Shown here: one piece after another, positions 1-7,675 of the stretch
How the letters are laid out: each line of letters begins with the position of its first letter
Numbering within the stretch: position 1 is the first letter of the stretch
NCBI GenBank assembly: GCA_050699035.1
Contig: JBOHDE010000032.1
Location: 1 to 24,131, forward strand
Length of the DNA: 24,131 nucleotides
Source of the DNA: WHTB01 sp050699035
GTDB lineage: Bacteria > Actinomycetota > Actinomycetes > Propionibacteriales > Nocardioidaceae
Reading direction: 5' to 3'
The notes under the pieces: model-generated
What the model was told of the DNA's origin: nothing
The model's database searches: none
The model's input: only the letters and a program-made list of their open reading frames with translations
Made by a program: the position numbers and the translations under genes

Positions 1-407
1 CGCAGGGGGACGCCGGTCCAGTCAGCAGTGCCGACCGCCTCGACGAGCCACGGCTGGCTGACCGGGCGGGGCTGCAACCGGGCGCGTCCGTTGCCGGCGC
101 ACTCCATCGTCACCCGTACGGTGCGCGACGGCAGGTCCTGCAGGTCGTCCGGGCTGAGGTCGAGGGGGCGGTCCACACAGCCCGAGACCTCGAGCCGGAA
201 GTCGGCGGCGTCGAGCATCGGGATGTCGTAGTGCACGAGTATGTAGTGCAGGCCCGGTGGGGTCACGTCGTGGTGCATCGTCTCCAGTGGCAGGCCGTGG
301 TTGCGGGCGGCCAGCTGGAGCTCGTCGAGAGAGATGCCCTCGTCGGGCTCGGCGACCCGGGCCGGGCCGCTGACCGCCGAAGCGGTCGGTGTCGTCAGGT
401 AGGTCAT
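1..407 (-). CDS. Sulfite-oxidase-family molybdopterin oxidoreductase (5' part only)
   Basis: The first 135 codons of a minus-strand gene run off the left edge of the window. The protein begins MTYLTTPTAS. It shows the hallmarks of the oxidoreductase molybdopterin-binding domain: GLHYILVHYDIP at about residues 53-64, MECAGNGR at 101-108 and the GTADWTGVPL stretch at 126-135. In this family the Cys of ECAGNGR (here Cys103) is the thiolate ligand of molybdenum, so it is probably an active oxotransferase of the sulfite oxidase type. There is no signal peptide or twin-arginine motif, so a cytoplasmic location is inferred. The ATG at 407 is chosen because GAGGAGG lies at 414-420, six nucleotides upstream. 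The gene diverges from add across 75 bp. The substrate and any C-terminal dimerisation domain cannot be judged from this fragment. Confidence 0.9.
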   Translation of the reverse strand, partial: MTYLTTPTASAVSGPARVAEPDEGISLDELQLAARNHGLPLETMHHDVTPPGLHYILVHYDIPMLDAADFRLEVSGCVDRPLDLSPDDLQDLPSRTVRVTMECAGNGRARLQPRPVSQPWLVEAVGTADWTGVPL

Positions 408-413
408 CTGCGT

Positions 414-433
414 CCTCCTCGCCGTCGAACGTA
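414..433 (-). promoter_or_regulatory. Ribosome binding site and possible -10 box of the molybdoenzyme gene
   Basis: On the minus strand GAGGAGG (414-420) precedes the ATG at 407 with good spacing and decides that start. TACGTT at 428-433 fits a TAnnnT -10 hexamer and would give a leader of roughly 14 nt. No convincing -35 was found. The ribosome binding site is clear; the promoter is tentative. Confidence 0.4.
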
Positions 434-482
434 CTCGGGTCGTCCGCCAGCCGACACCCATCGGGGGTGCAAGGATGGAGCG

Positions 483-1556
483 ATGACCGACTCCGTCTAC
501 GTGGCCGCGCCGAAGGCGCTGCTGCACGACCACCTTGACGGCGGGCTGCGTCCCGAGACGATCGTCGAGCTCGCTGCCGACTGCGGGCACACGCTGCCCG
601 CCGACGGAGCGGACGCGCTCGGTCGCTGGTTCGTCGAGTCCGCCGACTCCGGCTCGCTGGAGCGCTACCTGGAGACCTTCGACCACACCGTCGCGGTAAT
701 GCAGAGCGCACCGGCGCTGACCCGCGTGGCCCGTGAGTGCGTGCAGGACCTCGCGGCCGATGGCGTCGTGTACGCCGAGATTCGCTACGCCCCCGAGCAG
801 CACCTCCGCGACGGGCTCACCCTCGACCAGGTCGTGGCCGCGGTCCACCAGGGCATCAGCGAGGGCGAGCAGCTCGCCGACGAGGCCGGAAAGACCATCG
901 TCGCCCGGCAGCTGGTCACCGCGATGCGGCACCAGGCGCGATCCATGGAGATCGCCGAGCTGGGCGTCCGCCACCGCGACCAGGGCGTGGCCGGGTTCGA
1001 CATCGCGGGCGCCGAGGCGGGCTACCCACCCACCCGGCATCTCGACGCGTTCGAATACCTGCAGCGGGAGAACTTCCACTTCACCATCCACGCCGGCGAG
1101 GGGTTCGGCCTGCCGTCGATCTGGCAGGCGATCCAGTGGTGCGGCGCCGACCGGCTGGGCCACGGCGTCCGGATCATCGACGACATCGACCTGCACGGCG
1201 ACACTCCGGCGCTCGGCCGCCTCGCTTCGTACGTGCGAGACAAGCGGATCCCGCTCGAGCTGTGCCCGTCGTCCAACGTGCAGACTGGGGCCGCGGCGTC
1301 GATTGCCGAGCACCCGATCGGCCCGCTGACCCGACTGCGGTTCCGGGTCACGGTCAACACCGACAACCGGCTGATGAGCGGTACGTCGATGAGCCGCGAG
1401 ATGCAGCTGCTGTGCGATGCGTTCGGGTACGGCCTGGCCGACCTGCGGTGGTTCACCATCAACGCGATGAAGAGCGCGTTCCTGCCGTTCGACGAGCGAC
1501 TGGCCCTCATCGACCAGGTGATCAAACCTGGGTACGCCGCCCTCGGCACCCGCTGA
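483..1556 (+). CDS. add: Adenosine deaminase
   Basis: This 357-residue enzyme deaminates adenosine and deoxyadenosine to inosine and deoxyinosine, a cytoplasmic entry step of purine nucleoside salvage and catabolism. The metal and catalytic signatures are all present: the N-terminal HxH pair in LLHDHLDGGLRPETI (His15, His17), HAGEG at 203-207 (catalytic Glu206), RLGHGVR (His227), ELCPSSN, and VNTDNRLMSGTS with metal ligand Asp294. The residue after that Asp is Asn295, where animal enzymes have a second Asp; I recall this as usual for actinobacterial members. The reading frame stays open upstream to 231, but the family N-terminus MTDSVYVAAPKALLH starts at 483 and AAGGA lies at 471-475, seven nucleotides before. 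A family A palindrome begins 21 bp after the stop. Product assignment is firm. Confidence 0.96.
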   Translation: MTDSVYVAAPKALLHDHLDGGLRPETIVELAADCGHTLPADGADALGRWFVESADSGSLERYLETFDHTVAVMQSAPALTRVARECVQDLAADGVVYAEIRYAPEQHLRDGLTLDQVVAAVHQGISEGEQLADEAGKTIVARQLVTAMRHQARSMEIAELGVRHRDQGVAGFDIAGAEAGYPPTRHLDAFEYLQRENFHFTIHAGEGFGLPSIWQAIQWCGADRLGHGVRIIDDIDLHGDTPALGRLASYVRDKRIPLELCPSSNVQTGAAASIAEHPIGPLTRLRFRVTVNTDNRLMSGTSMSREMQLLCDAFGYGLADLRWFTINAMKSAFLPFDERLALIDQVIKPGYAALGTR

Positions 1557-1577
1557 CCGCGCGCCGTCCCCAAAATC

Positions 1578-1637
1578 TTCGCGCCGAGGTTGCGCGTATG
1601 TCGCGAGGCGTCCGATATACGCGCAACCTCGGCGCGA
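1578..1637. repeat. Family A palindrome, copy 1 (inverted pair)
   Basis: The arms at 1578-1603 and 1613-1637 are about 25 bp, differ by one base and are separated by a 9-bp loop. Each arm holds the core gcaacctcggcgcga or its complement. Within each arm CGCGC-cgaggtt-GCGCG can form a smaller 5-bp hairpin. It starts 21 bp after the add stop codon, so it could be a transcription terminator or a 3'-end RNA element. There is no T-tract, which is common for actinobacterial terminators. Confidence 0.85.
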
Positions 1638-1925
1638 GTATTCGGGGGCTGGCGACACGCCCGTGTCCGGGGAAATGGCTGAGGTACGGGTCGGCGACAT
1701 CGTCCTTCCCTTGGTGCGATTAGCCCAACAGCGTCCCCCTTTTCCAGATAGACGAAGTCGGGCCCGATCCGGCTGCGAGAGCCCCGAGATCGTCCATTTC
1801 GCGCACGCGCTCGCCCTTAGGGTCGAACTCGTACAACGGCAGGGAGAGCGTGACGTATTTGTCACGCCTCCCCAACCGTTAAACGGCTCGGCCCTACAGA
1901 GGCTCACTTCTTCTCAGGAAACCCG

Positions 1926-1950
1926 GACATACGCGCAACCTCGGCGCGAA
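1926..1950 (+). repeat. Family A half-copy, solo
   Basis: These 25 bp match one arm of the family A palindrome, including the invariant core gcaacctcggcgcga, with no partner arm beside them. By the orientation rule seen for the other copies, it would follow the 3' end of a minus-strand gene, yet no such gene is visible. It may therefore mark a decayed gene. Confidence 0.8.
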
Positions 1951-1957
1951 GGAGCGG

Positions 1958-1991
1958 GCGCAACCGGTCGGATGGGCATCGCCGGTTGCGC
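1958..1991. repeat. Perfect hairpin with 10-bp arms
   Basis: The arms GCGCAACCGG (1958-1967) and CCGGTTGCGC (1982-1991) are perfect complements around a 14-nt loop. It lies 8 bp after the solo family A half-copy and about 195 bp before the peptidase start. It could be a terminator or an attenuator-like structure in a long leader. Confidence 0.55.
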
Positions 1992-2184
1992 GGTCGGTTG
2001 GCTCCGCATCGGCCGAACGGATGATCTTCGCCGGGCCGGCCGAAAACCGTGAACCCGACGGCGCGTCGCGTTGCACGATCGGCGGGCGTTCCGCTCGGTG
2101 ACGAACAGTTCACCAGTCGCGATCGCACCCGATCCGGGCGACGCACCAGTCGTCCGGCGCCGCCCGCGCTGAAGAGAGACCCCC

Positions 2185-4104
2185 GTGAACCGAACCCGAC
2201 TGTTGCGCCCCCTCGTTGCCCTCCTCGCCGCGGTCCTCCTGACCACCACCGCCGTCGCGGCGTCCGCGGTGACGCCGAAGGCGCCGCGCACCTACGGCTC
2301 GACGATCGAGCCGCTGGCGTCGTTCCAGCCGCAGACCACGTGCTCGCCGTGGGCCCGACCTGGCACCCAGGCGTTCGCCGACCTGTTGCTCCGCACCTAC
2401 CCGACGACGCGGAGCCTCGGCATCGTCCGCTCCTGCAAGGTGGGGGGCACGTCGGAGCACAAGGAGGGCCGGGCGTTCGACTGGGGCGGCCTCAGGGCGT
2501 CGTCCGCTGCCGACCGGGCCAGGGTCGACTCGCTGATGTCCTGGCTGCTGGCGACCGACAGGTACGGCCACAAGTACGCGATGGCGCGACGGCTCGGCAT
2601 CCAGTACGTCATCTGGAACAAGCGGATCTGGGGCTCGTACGCGGCGTCCAGCGGCTGGCGGAGGTACACCGGCGCCAACCCGCACACCGACCACGTGCAC
2701 TTTTCGCTGTCCTGGGCGGGGGCACGCAAGGAGACGTCGTTCTGGACGGGTTCCACGGGCAGCGCCCCACCCGCGCCCCAACCGAAGCCTCAGCCGAAAC
2801 CGCAGCCGACGGTGCCGGCGGGGATCCCGGAGCCCCGTCCGATGAGCGCGCTGTTGAAGGGCACCGGATCCCTCACCGACGAGACGGTCGTCGTGCCGGC
2901 GTCGCAGCGGGCCGGCGGTCTCACCCGGGGTGCCCTGGTCGCCGGGCGCAGCTATCTGGTCGAGGCGGTGGGCACGTGGCGCCACACGCATCGGTCGACC
3001 GACCTCGCCGACGCCGAGTGCAGTCGCTACCTGTGGAGTGGGTGGAAGCGGCAGCGCTCCGTGCGCAGCACCGACCCGAAGGCCGACCACCTCGACCTCT
3101 ACCTCGACGGTCGTGACCTGGACGCGCGCGCCGACAGCACTCTCCCGAGCACCTGCGACAGCGTCGCGTCCAGTACGTACCGGGCGGTCTTCAAGGCGCC
3201 GCGCAGCGGCCGAGTTCCCTTGCAGGTATGGGATCCCACCACCTATGCGGACAACGCAGGATCGTTGCGGGTGCGGGTCGTCGACCTCGGTGTCCGTGAG
3301 GCGATGAGCTGGAGCGTGCCGGCACGCACGGCCGCGGGCGTAATGAGCCCGGGCTCACTGCGGGCCGGGACGTCGTACCTCGTGACGGTGACGGGCACGT
3401 GGACCGACGGTCGCGGGGTACGGGCGGACGCCGAGTGCTCGACGGCGGCGGCCGACCCGACCTGGCGCCGTGACCGGGTCGCGCGCGCGGACCACAACGC
3501 GTACGACCTGCTGCTCAACCGTGGTGGTGTACGCGGCGACGCGGCCCGCACGTCGGTGGACCGGGAGAACTGCGACTCGACGAACCACGCGTACCGGTTC
3601 GTGCTGACGCCGGACCGGACCGAGCCGGTGAACGTCCGGGTGCACGACCCGCTCGGTCACCAGGACAACCGTGGTGCGTTGCGGGTACGGGTGACGCCGC
3701 TGCCGTCGATCTCTGGCCGCGAGACCGTGACCGTCGCGGCGGCGCGTGCCGACGAGATGCTGAGCGGTCGCGTGTATCCCGACGGGACGAAGGTGCGTGT
3801 CCGCGTCTCCGGCACGTACGCGCTCGGCCGAGACCTGCGCGGGGACGCCGAGTGCACGTGGACCAGGCGTGACCTGCGCTGGCTGGCGCATCGGGCCGGT
3901 CTCGAGTACGGCGACCTGGCGGTCAACGCCGACCTGCCGTCCTGGCTGGCCGGGCCGAACGACGACAACGGCTGCGACCGCGAACACGGCTACAGCACCT
4001 TGCTGCAGGTCTCGCGTACGGCGCCGCTCAGCCTGCGGGTCCACGACAACGACCGCGGCGACAACTCCGGGAGCCTGACGGTGACGATCGAGCCGGTGGC
4101 ATGA
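2185..4104 (+). CDS. Secreted M15-like cell-wall peptidase with three C-terminal lectin-like repeats
   Basis: This 639-residue exported protein has a Sec signal peptide (NRTRLLRP n-region, hydrophobic core, ASA cleavage near residue 28). Residues about 46-185 resemble the M15 / ARB_07466-like peptidase fold: CSP...SEHKEGRAFDWG supplies His92 and Asp99, and TDHVHFS supplies His172, the expected zinc ligand set. A Pro/Lys linker (about 193-218) leads to three tandem repeats of about 130 residues (about 233-368, 373-507, 511-638). Each has GTW or GTY, DAEC, a second Cys in TCDS, NCDS or GCDR, and an ending like DNSGSLTVTI. That ending recalls calcium-binding PA-IL/LecA-type lectin modules, so wall or glycan anchoring is inferred. 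It starts with GTG behind a weak purine-rich stretch. Its stop overlaps the next ATG (ATGA), so the lipoprotein is probably co-translated. The peptide bond cut is unknown. Confidence 0.85.
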   Translation: MNRTRLLRPLVALLAAVLLTTTAVAASAVTPKAPRTYGSTIEPLASFQPQTTCSPWARPGTQAFADLLLRTYPTTRSLGIVRSCKVGGTSEHKEGRAFDWGGLRASSAADRARVDSLMSWLLATDRYGHKYAMARRLGIQYVIWNKRIWGSYAASSGWRRYTGANPHTDHVHFSLSWAGARKETSFWTGSTGSAPPAPQPKPQPKPQPTVPAGIPEPRPMSALLKGTGSLTDETVVVPASQRAGGLTRGALVAGRSYLVEAVGTWRHTHRSTDLADAECSRYLWSGWKRQRSVRSTDPKADHLDLYLDGRDLDARADSTLPSTCDSVASSTYRAVFKAPRSGRVPLQVWDPTTYADNAGSLRVRVVDLGVREAMSWSVPARTAAGVMSPGSLRAGTSYLVTVTGTWTDGRGVRADAECSTAAADPTWRRDRVARADHNAYDLLLNRGGVRGDAARTSVDRENCDSTNHAYRFVLTPDRTEPVNVRVHDPLGHQDNRGALRVRVTPLPSISGRETVTVAAARADEMLSGRVYPDGTKVRVRVSGTYALGRDLRGDAECTWTRRDLRWLAHRAGLEYGDLAVNADLPSWLAGPNDDNGCDREHGYSTLLQVSRTAPLSLRVHDNDRGDNSGSLTVTIEPVA

Positions 4105-4730
4105 GCATCCGCCTCCGGGCAGCGGCCCTCGCGGCCCTCGGCATGTTGCTCACCGGCTGCGCGCAGGTTGCCGACGCCACCCCGACGCCGACCCTTCCCG
4201 CGGGCGACCCCGGCCCGGAGGCACCGTCGATGCCCGACCCCGCGGCGCCGGCCGCGGAGCACGAGCACGGCGAGCCGAGGCGGGTCGTGCCGCCTGACGC
4301 CCTGGTCGACGTCGCCACCCTCGGCGAGGTCGTCGGCGGGCGCTGGCGGGTCGTCGAGGCGGCGGCAGACACCTGTCTCGTCGACGAGCGGGCCGTGGCG
4401 ACCCGCACCATGTCGTACGCCTCCGCCGACCAGCGGCTCGTGGAGACGCTGTCCACGTACGACACTGCGGAGGCGGCCGACCGTGCCGTCCGCTCCGCCG
4501 AGCGCAGGTTGGCCGGTTGCGGCTGGGCGCCGGCCGGTGACCCGCGGATCGGGTCGGCAGCGCTGGCCGCGACGCACGAAGGGTCCGGGGACGCCCTGGT
4601 GGTCGTGTCCGCCGACGGCGTGACCGTGACCTTGGTCGGCGCGAAGGAGGTCGCCGCGGACCGGTGGGCCGCCCTGGCCGACCTCGCGCTGGGCAGCTCG
4701 TGCCCGGCGGCTCCCGACGGCTGCCACTGA
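4101..4730 (+). CDS. Secreted lipoprotein of unknown function
   Basis: This 209-residue protein has a lipoprotein signal: positive residues, a hydrophobic run and the lipobox LLTGC, so Cys20 should be lipidated and the protein held on the outer face of the membrane. A Pro/Ala/Thr-rich spacer (about 24-65) precedes a folded domain with four cysteines (contexts DTC, AGCGW, SSC, DGC) that could form two disulfides. The layout faintly resembles extracellular PknH-type sensor domains, but I do not claim homology. ATGA overlap with the peptidase stop suggests strict co-expression and a shared role at the cell envelope. Its stop lies 7 bp from the convergent kinase-like gene. Confidence 0.85.
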   Translation: MSIRLRAAALAALGMLLTGCAQVADATPTPTLPAGDPGPEAPSMPDPAAPAAEHEHGEPRRVVPPDALVDVATLGEVVGGRWRVVEAAADTCLVDERAVATRTMSYASADQRLVETLSTYDTAEAADRAVRSAERRLAGCGWAPAGDPRIGSAALAATHEGSGDALVVVSADGVTVTLVGAKEVAADRWAALADLALGSSCPAAPDGCH

Positions 4731-4737
4731 CCCGCCA

Positions 4738-5334
4738 TCAGCCCCGCGGTCGAGCCAGCAGCGCGCGTACCCGTCGCTCCGCCTGCTTCGGGGTGGCGGG
4801 TACGCAGCCGGTGTCGAGGGCACGCCGCAGGATCGCCGGTTCGGCGCGCATCAGCCGCAGCCCGCGCCGCAGCAGCACCATCGGTGGCTTGCGGTGCTCC
4901 CGGAGGTCCCGGGTCAGCCGCCGCCAGAACGTCACCGCGCGGTGGTGCCGCACGCAGATGGCGTCAGCGAGCAGTCCGTGCGTACGGCACTCCTCGACGA
5001 CCTCCGGTGCGAAGATGCCCTCGGCCACGAAGTACGGCGACCCGCCGAGGTCCAGCTCGCGCTGGCCGACCCGCCCGTCGGCCGCGATGTCGTAGATCGG
5101 CACGTCCGTCCGGCCGTCGCGGCAGAGCGTCGCGATCGCCGTACACGCCGCGGCACGGTCCCAGGCGCGTGGGTCGTCCCAGTCGACGAGTCCGGTGCTG
5201 CGGCGGGGCACTGCGGGGTCGTCGCCGTCCCGGTAGAAGTCGTCCAGCCGGAGTACCGGCAGTCCGAGGCGCTCGGCGAGCCGGGTCTTGCCGGACCCGG
5301 AGGGACCGGCGACGATGATCACCCGGGCGCGCAC
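4738..5334 (-). CDS. Uridine-kinase-like P-loop kinase
   Basis: This 198-residue cytoplasmic protein carries a Walker A motif GPSGSGKT (residues 10-17), the LDDFYRDGDDP segment typical of uridine kinases (catalytic Asp region), VDWDDPRAWD, PIYDI and VAEGIFAPE. These fit the uridine kinase / phosphoribulokinase family, which phosphorylates nucleosides with NTP. The length is close to the usual 200-210. It is last in the minus-strand series mutase - deoC - aldehyde dehydrogenases, 37 bp after the short dehydrogenase-like gene, which suits nucleoside salvage. The start is GTG at 5334 with no Shine-Dalgarno sequence. CAGAAT six nucleotides upstream suggests a leaderless internal promoter. The true substrate (uridine, cytidine or another small molecule) is not settled by sequence. 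Confidence 0.85.
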   Translation of the reverse strand: MRARVIIVAGPSGSGKTRLAERLGLPVLRLDDFYRDGDDPAVPRRSTGLVDWDDPRAWDRAAACTAIATLCRDGRTDVPIYDIAADGRVGQRELDLGGSPYFVAEGIFAPEVVEECRTHGLLADAICVRHHRAVTFWRRLTRDLREHRKPPMVLLRRGLRLMRAEPAILRRALDTGCVPATPKQAERRVRALLARPRG

Positions 5335-5340
5335 CGGAGC

Positions 5341-5360
5341 ATTCTGTCAGTGTCGCGACA
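5341..5360 (-). promoter_or_regulatory. Possible leaderless promoter and operator of the kinase-like gene
   Basis: CAGAAT (5341-5346, minus strand) ends six nucleotides before the GTG start, the spacing expected if transcription begins at the start codon. Just upstream, TGTCGCGACA (5351-5360) is a perfect 10-bp palindrome placed where a repressor could cover the promoter. No good -35 is visible. Confidence 0.35.
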
Positions 5361-5371
5361 GCTCGCAGCGA

Positions 5372-6241
5372 TCAGACGCCGATCGGGTGCCAGACGGTCT
5401 TCGTCTCCAGCGCCCACAGCATCCGCGACAGGTCCGGGACACGGGTCCAGGTCTCGGCCCGCGGCCGGAGTACGCGCTTCAGGTTGTCGGCCGCGGCCAC
5501 CTCGAGATCGCGGGCGAGCTCCGCGTCGTCGACGCCGGCCAGCTCGATCGCGTTGACGTCCATGTGCGACGCGAGCCACGGGGTGACCTCGGCGACCCGG
5601 CCGGTCAAGACGTTGACCACGCCACCCGGCAGGTCGGACGTCGCGAGCACCTCGGTCAGCGTGACGGCGGGCAGCGGGCGACCCTCCGCCGCGAGTACGA
5701 CGACGGTGTTGCCGGTGACGATCGCCGGCGCGACCACACTCACCAGCCCGAGCAGCGACGAGTCCTGCGGCGCCACGACGGCGACGACGCCGGTCGGCTC
5801 CGGCAACGAGAAGTCGAAGTACGGCCCGGCGACCGGGTTGCTGGACCCGACGACCTGGGCGACCTTGTCGGCCCAGCCGGCGTACCAGACGAGCCGGTCG
5901 ATGCTCGCCGCCACCAGGGAGTCGGCCTTGCGGGCGGTGACGCCCTCGGACCGGGAGACCTCGTCGACGAACTGGGCCCGGCGGCCTTCGAGCATCTCGG
6001 CGACCCGGTAGACGATCTGGCCGCGGTTGTACGGCGTACGGGCCGACCATCCGGCGAACGCCTTGCGGGCCGCGCCGACGGCGTCGCGCGCGTCCTTGCG
6101 GGAGGCGAGTGCGGCGTTGGCGAGGAAACGGCCTTTGGCGTCCTCCGCGACGTAGGTGCGGCCGCTCTCGCTGCGGGGGAACGCGCCACCAATGAAGAGC
6201 TTGTAGGTCTTGCGGACGTCGATGCGGGAGCTGTCAGGCAT
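5372..6241 (-). CDS. Short aldehyde-dehydrogenase-like protein without catalytic residues (ALDH16 C-terminal-domain-like)
   Basis: This 289-residue protein matches the N-terminal, Rossmann-fold half of aldehyde dehydrogenases (YKLFIGGAFPRSESGRTY, YAGWADK, PTGVVAVVAPQDSSLLG, GNTVVVL, LPGGVVNVLTG). It ends before the catalytic domain: no active-site Cys region, and AAADNLKRVL stands where ELGGK should be. It is almost certainly not an oxidase on its own. Its ATG (6241) lies 8 bp inside the 3' end of the full-length dehydrogenase gene, with GGAGG upstream, so the two are translationally coupled. ALDH16 enzymes carry a similar non-catalytic C-terminal Rossmann domain on one chain; 477 plus 289 residues matches such a protein. 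A structural partner of the upstream enzyme is the best reading. The coding frame is clean, so it is not a decayed gene. Confidence 0.88.
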   Translation of the reverse strand: MPDSSRIDVRKTYKLFIGGAFPRSESGRTYVAEDAKGRFLANAALASRKDARDAVGAARKAFAGWSARTPYNRGQIVYRVAEMLEGRRAQFVDEVSRSEGVTARKADSLVAASIDRLVWYAGWADKVAQVVGSSNPVAGPYFDFSLPEPTGVVAVVAPQDSSLLGLVSVVAPAIVTGNTVVVLAAEGRPLPAVTLTEVLATSDLPGGVVNVLTGRVAEVTPWLASHMDVNAIELAGVDDAELARDLEVAAADNLKRVLRPRAETWTRVPDLSRMLWALETKTVWHPIGV

Positions 6242-7667
6242 TGAGGTAGGCCTCCAGACCGTGGCGACCGCCCTCGCGGCCATAGCCCGACTCCTTGTAG
6301 CCGCCGAACGGGCTGGTCGGGTCGAACCGGTTGAACGTGTTGGCCCAGACCACGCCCGCGCGCAGCTGGTTGGCCATCCAGAGGATGCGGGAGCCCTTGT
6401 CGGTCCACACCCCGGCCGACAGTCCGAACGGCGTGTTGTTCGCCTTCTCGACCGCCTCGGCGGGGGTACGGAACGTCAGCACCGACAGCACCGGGCCGAA
6501 GATCTCCTCACGGGCGATCCGGTGCGCCTGGCTGACCCCGGTGAAGATCGTCGGCGGGAACCAGAAGCCGCGCTCGGGCAGCTCGCACGGCGGCGACCAA
6601 CGCTCGGCGCCCTCGGCCTCGCCGACCTCGGACAGCGCGCGGATCTTGGCCAGCTGCTCGGCGGAGTTGATCGCGCCGACGTCGGTGTTCTTGTCCAGCG
6701 GGTCCCCGACGCGCAGGGTGGCCATCCGGCGCTTGAGCCGGTCGAGCACCTCGTCGGCGATGCTCTCCTGCACCAGCAGCCGCGAGCCGGCACAGCAGAC
6801 ATGGCCCTGGTTGAAGAAGATGCCGTTGACGATGCCCTCGATGGCCTGGTCGACCGGGGCGTCGTCGAAGACGATGTTGGCGGCCTTCCCGCCGAGCTCG
6901 AGGGTGACCTTCTTGTCGGTGCCCGCGACGGCCCGGGCGATGGCCTTGCCGACCTCGGTCGACCCGGTGAACGCGACCTTGTCGACGTCGTCGTGCTCGA
7001 CCAGGGCCCGGCCGGTGTCACCCGCGCCGGTGACGATGTTGACCACGCCGGGCGGCAGGTCGGCCTGCTGGCAGATCTCGGCGAACGCCAGCGCGGTGAG
7101 CGACGTGGTCTCCGCAGGCTTGAGTACGACGGTGTTGCCGCACGCCAGCGCCGGGGCGATCTTCCACGCCAGCATGAGCAGCGGGAAGTTCCACGGGATC
7201 ACCTGGCCGGCGACGCCGAGCGACTTCGGGTCGGGTCCGAACCCGGCGTACCCGAGCTTGTCGGCCCATCCCGCGTAGTAGAAGAAGTAGGCCGCGACGA
7301 GGGGTACGTCGACATCGCGCGACTCCTTGATCGGCTTGCCGTTGTCGAGGCTCTCGAGGACGGCAAGCTCGCGGGAGCGCTCCTGGATGATGCGGGCGAT
7401 CCGGTAGAGGTACTTCGCCCGCTCGGCACCCGGCATCGGGCCCCACACCCGGGTGTGCGCGCGGCGGGCGGCCTCGACCGCGCGGTCGACGTCACCGGGC
7501 CCGGCCTCGGTGATCTCGGCCAGCACCTCTTCGGTGGCGGGGCTGACGGACTTGAAGCTGCGTCCGTCGGTCGTGTCGACGAAGGCGCCGTCGATGAACA
7601 GGCCGTACGACGACTGGAGGTCGACGATGGACCGTGACTCGGGCGCCGGGGCGTACTCGAATGCCAT
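6234..7667 (-). CDS. NAD-dependent aldehyde dehydrogenase (ALDH16 N-terminal-part-like)
   Basis: This 477-residue enzyme should oxidise an aldehyde to the acid with NAD+. The signatures are complete: VIPWNFPLLMLAWKIAPAL, GNTVVLKPAE, FTGSTEVGKAI, LELGGK (general base Glu), FNQGHVCCAGSRLLV (catalytic Cys) and EEIFGPVLSV. It follows deoC by 8 bp with GAGGA before the ATG, so the likely physiological substrate is acetaldehyde from deoxyribose-5-phosphate cleavage; that is inferred from position. Its 3' end overlaps the ALDH-like gene by 8 bp, and the pair probably forms a heteromer resembling ALDH16. The ending GYKESGYGREGGRHGLEAYLNA is a normal family C-terminus, so this chain is full length. 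Confidence 0.95.
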   Translation of the reverse strand: MAFEYAPAPESRSIVDLQSSYGLFIDGAFVDTTDGRSFKSVSPATEEVLAEITEAGPGDVDRAVEAARRAHTRVWGPMPGAERAKYLYRIARIIQERSRELAVLESLDNGKPIKESRDVDVPLVAAYFFYYAGWADKLGYAGFGPDPKSLGVAGQVIPWNFPLLMLAWKIAPALACGNTVVLKPAETTSLTALAFAEICQQADLPPGVVNIVTGAGDTGRALVEHDDVDKVAFTGSTEVGKAIARAVAGTDKKVTLELGGKAANIVFDDAPVDQAIEGIVNGIFFNQGHVCCAGSRLLVQESIADEVLDRLKRRMATLRVGDPLDKNTDVGAINSAEQLAKIRALSEVGEAEGAERWSPPCELPERGFWFPPTIFTGVSQAHRIAREEIFGPVLSVLTFRTPAEAVEKANNTPFGLSAGVWTDKGSRILWMANQLRAGVVWANTFNRFDPTSPFGGYKESGYGREGGRHGLEAYLNA

Positions 7668-7675
7668 GAGAGTCC

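Larger units (their letters stand above)
1557..2184. other. Gene-poor gap between add and the secreted peptidase gene
   Basis: These 628 bp hold no gene I can support. They contain the family A inverted pair (1578-1637), a solo family A half-copy (1926-1950), a perfect 10-bp-arm hairpin (1958-1991) and a small inverted repeat CGTGAC-gtattt-GTCACG at 1849-1866. On the minus strand, 1875 down to about 1700 reads like a short coding remnant without a good start (see findings). The last 100 bp before the GTG at 2185 should carry the peptidase promoter, but no clear -10/-35 pair stands out. Confidence 0.6.

Noticed and set aside
231..482. Longer N-terminus for add
   Set aside because: It overlaps the divergent molybdoenzyme gene and its ribosome binding site. 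Adenosine deaminase homology begins at 483, where a ribosome binding site is present.
1578..1950. Family A copies as a CRISPR array
   Set aside because: There are only three half-copies per locus, in mixed orientation and with irregular spacing, and no cas genes.
1958..2184. A cyclic-di-AMP riboswitch in the leader of the wall peptidase gene
   Set aside because: Such switches often precede actinobacterial wall hydrolases, but I could not find the conserved ydaO-type core segments here.
5372..6241. The short ALDH gene as a frameshifted pseudogene
   Set aside because: It has its own ribosome binding site, an intact frame and normal codon use, and it duplicates the N-terminal half rather than continuing the upstream enzyme, so it is a genuine gene.
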